Below, one piece after another: positions 61,476 to 64,000 of a DNA stretch of 64,000 bases. Under the pieces are notes generated by a model. The model searched no databases, had not been told where the DNA came from, and worked only from the letters and a program-made list of their open reading frames with translations. Position numbers and translations under genes: made by a program. Numbering within the stretch: position 1 is the first letter of the stretch; each line of letters starts with the position of its first letter. The DNA is from Tunicatimonas sp964551335 (GTDB lineage Bacteria; Bacteroidota; Bacteroidia; Cytophagales; Cyclobacteriaceae): assembly GCA_964551335.1 (NCBI GenBank), contig CAZKCO010000002.1:310001-374000 (forward strand). Direction: 5' to 3'.

Positions 61476-63851
61476 ATGAAGAAGATTCTAATCGCCATTA
61501 CAGCGATGATTACCCTCACCCAATGGTCGTTAGCTCAAGAAAAAGTAACCCTCAGCGGATACATTAAAGATATTAGCAGCGGTGAAGAGCTCATTGGAGC
61601 TACCGTCTACGTGGATCAGCTCCAGAACGGAGTAGTGACCAACATCTACGGCTTTTACTCCCTCACGCTACCGCCCGGACAGTACGACGTTTCGTACAGC
61701 TTTGTTGGCTACCAGACCATTTCCCAATCAATCAATCTCACTAAAAACCAGGAATCTAACATCCGTCTCCAGGATGAGGCTACCCAAATGGCAGAAATCG
61801 TCATCAATGCTGATAGCGCCGATCAGGACCGAAACGTGCAACGGGTGGAAATGAGTCGCAACGATATCGATATTGGTTTAGTGAAGAAAACTCCGGCCCT
61901 GTTCGGTGAGCCCGATATTATTAAAGCAGTACAAATGATGCCGGGAGTGATCTCCGCAGGGGAGGGTACTTCCAGCTATTTTGTCCGAGGCGGAGGTGCC
62001 GACCAGAATCTCATTCTGATTGATGAAGCCCCCATCTACGATCCCTCCCACCTCTTTGGCTTATTCTCCGTATTTAATGCGGATGTAATCAAGGACTCGG
62101 AGTTGTATAAAGGTGGAATTCCGGCTCCCTATGGCGGTCGCCTGTCTTCCATTCTGGATGTCCGTACCCGGGACGGAAATAATCAGAAGTTTGCCGGTTC
62201 GGCTACCATTGGCTCGTTAGCTAGTAAGATAGTACTGGAAGGGCCAATCCAGAAAGACGAAGCCTCATTTCTGCTGTCAGCCCGCCGCTCCTACGCCGAT
62301 TTGTTTCTGCGATTATCCGAAGATGCGCAGGACAATCAAGTCTCATTCTACGATATTAACGCCAAGATCAACTGGAAGCCCAACAACCGTAACCGCTTCT
62401 TCCTGGCTACCTATCTGGGCCGCGATGCGATGGGGTTTGACGGGCAGTTTGGGTTCAACTGGGGCAACGCCACCGCTACCTTCCGGTGGAATCATCTGTT
62501 TAACGACCGCTGGTTCTCCAATACTACTTTCATTGCCAGCCAGTTCGATTATCAACTGGAAAGCCAGCAGGTAGCTTCGGAATTTGACTGGACAGCCGAT
62601 TTGCAGGAGTTCTCGGTGAAAGAAGATATCACCTTCTTTGCCAGCCCTCGCAACACGGTCAACCTGGGGCTGCACGCCTCCTACCGTCAATTTTCTCCCG
62701 GTGACCTACAACCAGGCACCGAAACATCTATTTTTGCCCCCACCGAGTTTGACCAGACCTACGCGCTGGATTTCGCGCTCTACGCCGGTAACGAACAGCA
62801 GATCACCGAACGGCTATCAGTATTGTACGGACTGCGGGCATCCTTATTCCAGAATGTAGGAGAAGCTACCATTTACGACTACGCCCGCAACGAACAGGGA
62901 CTTCCGGACAACATCAATATTACCCGACTGGATTCGACCCAATACGGCTCCTTCGAGCCGATCAGAACCTTCTTCAATCTTGAACCGCGCTTCAGTGCCC
63001 GTTATCTGCTCACCGACGAAAGTTCACTAAAAGCCTCCTACCACCGGATGGTGCAGTATATTCACCTGCTATCAAACTCTACCATCCCCGTACCCTTCAA
63101 TACCTGGACCCCAAGCTCTCCTTATCTGAATCCGCAGAAGTCGGATCAGGTAGCGCTGGGATACTTCAAAAACTTTCGAGACAACACCTATGAGTTTTCA
63201 TTAGAAGGATACTACAAAAATCTCTACGATGTTACTGAATTTGCGGATAATGCTACGCTGCTGCTAAACGACAATGCTCCGGTAGAGTACCGGCAGGGCG
63301 AAGGAACCGCTTACGGTATGGAGGCTCACGTACAAAAAACGAAAGGTGCTTTAACCGGCTTTGTCAGCTACACCTGGTCTAAAACCCGACTGCAAATACC
63401 GGACGTTAATAACGGCAATCCTTTCTTCGCGAATTACGACCGCCGCCACGTGGCTAATCTGATGATGAACTACACCCTGAGCGAACAGTGGTCGTTAGGA
63501 ACCAATTTTACCTACTCTACCGGACGGCCGTTCACCTTGCCGGTAGGCCGCTATACTTACGATGGGTACAACGTGGACTTATTCTCCGGCCGGAATGCCT
63601 ACCGACTACCCAACTACCATCGCCTCGATTTATCCGCCAATTACTCGCCCCGAAAAAATGCTACTCGCCGGGTGAAGCAGTTCTGGAGCTTGTCTATTTA
63701 TAATGTATACAACCGCAAAAACCCTTATACCATATTCACCCAAACGGTACAGAACGAGGATGGGGTAGTTATCGACCCCAATCAGAAGGAAGCGATTCTG
63801 GTTTACCTTTTTCCCATCTTTCCTTCTTTCTCCTGGAAATTAACCTTTTAA
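61476..63851 (+). CDS. TonB-dependent outer-membrane receptor
   Basis: 791 aa. Signal peptide (MKKILIAITAMITLTQWSLAQ), a carboxypeptidase-regulatory-like domain (about 25-105; LSGYIKDISSGEELIGATVYV), a plug (about 125-235) with FVRGGGADQNLILIDEAPIYDP and GGRLSSILDVR, and a 22-strand-type barrel ending in an aromatic residue (SWKLTF). It imports an unknown ligand with TonB energy. A DUF4249 lipoprotein gene starts 11 bp downstream, the usual partner of this receptor type, rather than a SusD gene. Confidence 0.94.
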   Translation: MKKILIAITAMITLTQWSLAQEKVTLSGYIKDISSGEELIGATVYVDQLQNGVVTNIYGFYSLTLPPGQYDVSYSFVGYQTISQSINLTKNQESNIRLQDEATQMAEIVINADSADQDRNVQRVEMSRNDIDIGLVKKTPALFGEPDIIKAVQMMPGVISAGEGTSSYFVRGGGADQNLILIDEAPIYDPSHLFGLFSVFNADVIKDSELYKGGIPAPYGGRLSSILDVRTRDGNNQKFAGSATIGSLASKIVLEGPIQKDEASFLLSARRSYADLFLRLSEDAQDNQVSFYDINAKINWKPNNRNRFFLATYLGRDAMGFDGQFGFNWGNATATFRWNHLFNDRWFSNTTFIASQFDYQLESQQVASEFDWTADLQEFSVKEDITFFASPRNTVNLGLHASYRQFSPGDLQPGTETSIFAPTEFDQTYALDFALYAGNEQQITERLSVLYGLRASLFQNVGEATIYDYARNEQGLPDNINITRLDSTQYGSFEPIRTFFNLEPRFSARYLLTDESSLKASYHRMVQYIHLLSNSTIPVPFNTWTPSSPYLNPQKSDQVALGYFKNFRDNTYEFSLEGYYKNLYDVTEFADNATLLLNDNAPVEYRQGEGTAYGMEAHVQKTKGALTGFVSYTWSKTRLQIPDVNNGNPFFANYDRRHVANLMMNYTLSEQWSLGTNFTYSTGRPFTLPVGRYTYDGYNVDLFSGRNAYRLPNYHRLDLSANYSPRKNATRRVKQFWSLSIYNVYNRKNPYTIFTQTVQNEDGVVIDPNQKEAILVYLFPIFPSFSWKLTF

Positions 63852-63862
63852 CGACGAAAACA

Positions 63863-64000
63863 ATGTTTAAGCAAATCATACCCAATATACTTCTGGTACT
63901 CATCGCACTCTTCGGCCTGGGTTGCGAAGAACCCATTGAACTGGATACCGACCAAGCTCCACCGCAGTACGTCATTGACGGGCTGATTACGAATGAGCTG
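63863..64000 (+). CDS. DUF4249 lipoprotein, 3' end outside window
   Basis: Only the first 46 codons are present. MFKQIIPNILLVLIALFGLGC is a lipoprotein signal with Cys21; EEPIELDTDQAPPQYVIDG is the typical DUF4249 opening. It starts 11 bp after the TonB receptor stop and should be its surface or periplasmic partner. Confidence 0.85.
   Translation, partial: MFKQIIPNILLVLIALFGLGCEEPIELDTDQAPPQYVIDGLITNEL

Noticed and set aside
1..64000. tRNA, rRNA or riboswitch
   Set aside because: Gaps were read for cloverleaf ends and conserved rRNA or riboswitch cores; none was convincing. A covariance-model search could still find a diverged one.

Overview
The window looks like a chromosomal segment of a marine, aerobic member of the Bacteroidota, probably order Cytophagales. 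Several things support this. There is a KR2-type sodium-pumping rhodopsin, a TonB-dependent receptor paired with a DUF4249 lipoprotein, and DUF1573, DUF4295 and DUF5522 proteins. The gene order DUF4295 - rpmG - rpmB next to ftsY is typical of the phylum. Several genes have a TAnnTTTG -7 promoter box, and Shine-Dalgarno sequences are generally weak. The genus cannot be fixed from the sequence alone. No rRNA, tRNA, CRISPR array, plasmid origin or transposase gene was seen.

Layout. 1-2.3 kb: a sensor kinase (cut by the left edge) and its NarL-type regulator. 2.6-6.3 kb: ammonium transporter, a beta-barrel porin and two orphan proteins. 6.4-12.5 kb: short-chain dehydrogenase, sodium-pump rhodopsin, secreted GH13 enzyme, zinc-protease-like protein, vanadium haloperoxidase-like lipoprotein and a decayed fragment of a second haloperoxidase. 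12.6-17.7 kb: accessory zone with an AraC regulator, a degenerate 41-42 bp hairpin array, two copies of a 187-bp MITE-like element (each with an 11-bp target duplication and each inserted in a REP-like hairpin pair), a start-less GIY-YIG gene, an AT-rich hydrolase/AraC pair and a second 41-42 bp array. 17.8-24 kb: VCBS-repeat protein, two exported TIM-barrel isomerase-like proteins and a large propeller/HEAT/cytochrome c protein. 24-30.9 kb: AraC regulator, SnoaL-like protein, PhzF, tryptophan-dioxygenase-like protein, dapA and a VTT-domain membrane protein.

31-40.4 kb: guaB, a partner-switching signalling module (membrane SpoIIE-type phosphatase, STAS protein, RsbW-like kinase), a soluble binding protein divergent from modABC, and a receiver-PAS-HisKA_2 kinase. 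40.4-52.5 kb is core housekeeping: DUF1573 protein, FKBP isomerase, RecD-like helicase, asnS, rpoN, PAP2-like membrane protein, ftsY, DUF4295, rpmG, rpmB, DUF5522, rocD, CrtA-like protein and a purine nucleoside phosphorylase. 52.5-64 kb: MFS transporter, a choline/betaine permease fused to a binding domain whose halves are in permuted order, a membrane protein with a His-rich tail, a 47-aa lipoprotein, a Gfo/Idh/MocA oxidoreductase, a sterol-desaturase-family enzyme, a GH3-family protein, and the TonB receptor with its DUF4249 partner running off the right edge.

The least explained structures are the two arrays of imperfect hairpins repeating every 41-42 bp (about four helical turns), the MITE insertions into REP-like hairpin pairs, and the circularly permuted OpuBC-type binding domain.
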